The notes beneath the pieces are model-generated. The model did no database searches and was not told the DNA's origin. It saw only the letters and a list, made by a program, of their open reading frames with translations. Shown piece after piece: positions 5,687 to 7,180 of a DNA stretch of 7,180 bases (positions within the stretch are counted from its first letter, which is position 1; each line of letters opens with the position of its first letter). The stretch lies in assembly GCA_028293265.1 (NCBI GenBank), contig JAQGPB010000084.1, positions 1 through 7,180 of the forward strand, in the 5' to 3' direction. This DNA is from Pedosphaera sp. GTDB lineage: Bacteria; Verrucomicrobiota; Verrucomicrobiae; Limisphaerales; Pedosphaeraceae. The translations under genes were made by a program, and so were the position numbers.

Positions 5687-5699
5687 TAGAATGCCATTC
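5687..5699 (+). promoter_or_regulatory. Candidate -10 (TAGAAT) and palindrome before the membrane protein gene
   Basis: TAGAAT (5687-5692) matches TATAAT in 5 of 6 bases, and the predicted transcript start, near 5699, is about 12 bp before ATG 5711. No convincing -35 lies at 16-18 bp; TTGACG at 5673-5678 is too close. The box overlaps the perfect odd palindrome GAATGCCATTC (5689-5699). The 62-bp gap from the reductase gene leaves room for a separate promoter. Confidence 0.25.
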
Positions 5700-5710
5700 T
5701 CCCCAAAGGG

Positions 5711-6715
5711 ATGAGCAAAAAAGTTCGCAATCGTTTTTTCGTGTCGGTCTTTATCATGGTTCTTGCAACCGTGGTGTTCTCCGTGACCCGGCCACCACCA
5801 CCCAGCCCCCCTCTGCCCAATCCGAACGGTTACGATGACTTTCTCAATGCTTCCCGGTTGATCAACGGCGACATTTATAAAGCCACCACCATGGACCATG
5901 ATGGATTCCATAACTTTCTTCTGACCAATGCCGAGCCATTGCGATTGATACGACTCGGCCTCACCCGCCGCTGCGTTGTGCCGACCGAGGCGGCGCTCAA
6001 ATCAAATTTGAACGTGCTTGCCGACTTCAAACGACTTGGCCTGTTGATCGCCGCCGAAGGAAAATTTGCGGAGCAGGAAAACCGCAACAACGACGCTCTC
6101 GAATGCTACCTGACCGACATCCGTTTTGGCGACGAAATGAGCCGTGGCGGGCCCCTTATCCACCGCCTTGTCGGGCTCGCCTGCGAATCGCTTGGATATG
6201 ACCCGCTCGTCAAATTGGCGCCCAAACTGACCTGCGATCAGACGCGTTCCATCATTGCCGAGCTGGAAAAAATGGAACGCGATGGCGTCACCTGGGATGA
6301 AGTCGCGCAGGGAGAAAAACGCTACTTCAAGAATGAACTTCGGCACACCATTAACCCGATCTGGTGGGTAACAGGTTGGTGGCAGTCTCGCCCCGCAAGA
6401 ATCATGAGCGAAGCCAAGCACAATCGCACCAATGCACGCCTGCGGTTGCTCACCGTCGAATTGGCGCTGCGCTGTTATCAATCCGAGCAAGGCCGCGTCC
6501 CGAAACGCCTTGAAGAACTCGTCCCCAAATATATTCAACACGTGCCTGAAGACCCTTTCAGCCATCAACCGCTGCATTACCGCGCCGTCGCCGGCACCAA
6601 TTGGGTGCTGTATAGCGTCGGACTTGATGGAATTGATGACGGCGGCGTACCGGTCAAACACACGGTTTCCGGAACCATTCAACAAGGAGATTTGTTTTAC
6701 GATTCGCCGTATTGA
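5711..6715 (+). CDS. Hypothetical membrane-anchored protein, Verrucomicrobiota-type
   Basis: Function unknown; 334 residues. The N-terminus has a basic stretch (KKVRNR) and then one hydrophobic segment (about 9-25), with no cleavage site I would trust, so it is probably a signal anchor with the rest outside the cytoplasm. A proline-rich linker (PPPPSPPLPNP, 28-38) leads to NGYDDFLNASRLI, then a mostly helical region (about 60-215). The C-terminal part, about 243-311, contains RLLTVELALRCYQSEQGRVP, an LEELVPKYI segment, VPEDPFSHQPLHYR and YSVGLDGIDDGG. I recall this arrangement in many Verrucomicrobiota and Planctomycetota proteins of unknown role, and it faintly resembles the C-terminal half of type II pseudopilins (DPWG/YSxGxDG-like); that is similarity of style, not an assignment. 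ATG 5711 is chosen because it keeps the basic residues before the anchor; AAAGGG directly abuts it, too close for a normal ribosome site. It follows the reductase by 62 bp and ends 5 bp from the convergent aminotransferase. Confidence 0.85.
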   Translation: MSKKVRNRFFVSVFIMVLATVVFSVTRPPPPSPPLPNPNGYDDFLNASRLINGDIYKATTMDHDGFHNFLLTNAEPLRLIRLGLTRRCVVPTEAALKSNLNVLADFKRLGLLIAAEGKFAEQENRNNDALECYLTDIRFGDEMSRGGPLIHRLVGLACESLGYDPLVKLAPKLTCDQTRSIIAELEKMERDGVTWDEVAQGEKRYFKNELRHTINPIWWVTGWWQSRPARIMSEAKHNRTNARLRLLTVELALRCYQSEQGRVPKRLEELVPKYIQHVPEDPFSHQPLHYRAVAGTNWVLYSVGLDGIDDGGVPVKHTVSGTIQQGDLFYDSPY

Positions 6716-6720
6716 GCGGG

Positions 6721-7180
6721 TTAACTTCCAAACTCCGCCCGCACCACAGTGAATGCTTCATCCGCTACCTTTAACGCCTGCTGGATGTCCGTTTCCTTCA
6801 ACGCCGCGCTGATGAACCAATTGTGATGCGGATGCAGGAACACCCCGCGCCGCACGGCTTCCGCGCAGAATCGTTGCTGCCGCAAAAGATTAGTTTCGTT
6901 GCTGAATTTCATGAACGGCAGCGACGGCGGGCCCGACATTCGCACCTGCAAACCGTGCCGCGCCGCGCCTGCCTGCAAGCCATCCATGAGGAGCTGACCC
7001 ATTCGCTGCATGTGTGGGATCGCCCGGTCTCTTTCCAAAACTTGGAGGCACGCCAAGGCCGCCGCCATCGGCACCGCGCTGTACCAAAAACTTCCCGTCA
7101 GAAACACGCGCGATGCCGCCACGCGCAGTTCTTTCCGCCCCAGAGCCGCCGAGATTGCGTGTCCGTTCCCAAGCGCCTTG
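6721..7180 (-). CDS. Class III PLP aminotransferase, glutamate-1-semialdehyde aminomutase-like, 5'-truncated
   Basis: The C-terminal 152 residues of a fold-type I PLP enzyme. The frame runs off the right edge; the first complete codon (7179-7177) is the Lys of KALGNGHAISAALGR, matching the GK-x2-GGG-x-PxGA region of the family, so it is likely the Lys that forms the Schiff base with PLP. It continues with LTGSFWYSAVPMAAALACL, the phosphate-binding and dimer-contact segment, and ends with GVFLHPHHNWFISAALKETD and IQQALKVADEAF, typical of class III C-termini. True HemL usually has TLSGNPLAMAAG at the phosphate loop; the GSFWYSAVP version points to an aminotransferase-like paralogue rather than the tetrapyrrole enzyme, so I give no gene symbol. 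Substrate is unknown. A GTG at 7122 is internal, because the frame with clear homology continues upstream. It converges on the membrane protein gene with a 5-bp gap and has no visible terminator. Confidence 0.87.
   Translation of the reverse strand, partial: KALGNGHAISAALGRKELRVAASRVFLTGSFWYSAVPMAAALACLQVLERDRAIPHMQRMGQLLMDGLQAGAARHGLQVRMSGPPSLPFMKFSNETNLLRQQRFCAEAVRRGVFLHPHHNWFISAALKETDIQQALKVADEAFTVVRAEFGS

Noticed and set aside
5673..5692. TTGACG plus TAGAAT as a full promoter
   Set aside because: Only 8 bp separate the two hexamers, far below the 16-18 bp needed; only the -10-like box is kept, as a weak candidate.
6002..6685. 227-codon minus-strand open frame opposite the membrane protein gene
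   Set aside because: No recognisable domain; the plus strand has a coherent anchor-linker-domain layout ending in motifs familiar from relatives.

Overview
The window looks like chromosomal DNA of a Gram-negative, moderately GC-rich bacterium. My best guess is Verrucomicrobiota, Pedosphaera/Limisphaera-like. This rests on the membrane-anchored protein at 5711-6715, whose C-terminal style is common in that phylum, and on the short GC-rich repeats between genes, which I remember as typical of such genomes. Most starts also lack a clear Shine-Dalgarno site. The taxonomy is inference. I saw no phage, plasmid, IS, CRISPR, tRNA or rRNA signal.

Layout, left to right. (1) The C-terminal part of a LysR-type regulator (+) enters from the left edge and meets, tail to tail with a 14-bp gap, a GT4-type glycosyltransferase (-). 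(2) A roughly 650-bp gene-free stretch (1957-2608) holds three tracts of short-period tandem repeats (5, 7 and 9 bp), a GC-rich element that can fold two ways, and a G-quadruplex-type tract. (3) A three-gene (+) block follows: a fused acyl carrier protein/FabZ-type dehydratase, a FabB-like ketosynthase with all catalytic residues, and a short-chain dehydrogenase/reductase that overlaps the ketosynthase gene by 14 bp. (4) A single-pass membrane-anchored protein of unknown function (+) comes next. (5) It ends 5 bp before the convergent 3' half of a class III (glutamate-1-semialdehyde aminomutase-like) aminotransferase, which is cut by the right edge almost exactly at its PLP lysine.

How the genes may work together: the three-gene block supplies condensation, a candidate keto-reduction step, dehydration and its own carrier domain. 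That is most of one elongation cycle, without enoyl reductase. Such a set would fit a dedicated unsaturated, polyene-like or hydroxylated acyl product, separate from housekeeping fatty-acid synthesis. The product cannot be read from the window. The reductase is the weak link, because the Asn of its catalytic tetrad is replaced by Met. The glycosyltransferase lies upstream on the other strand, so a shared pathway is only a possibility.
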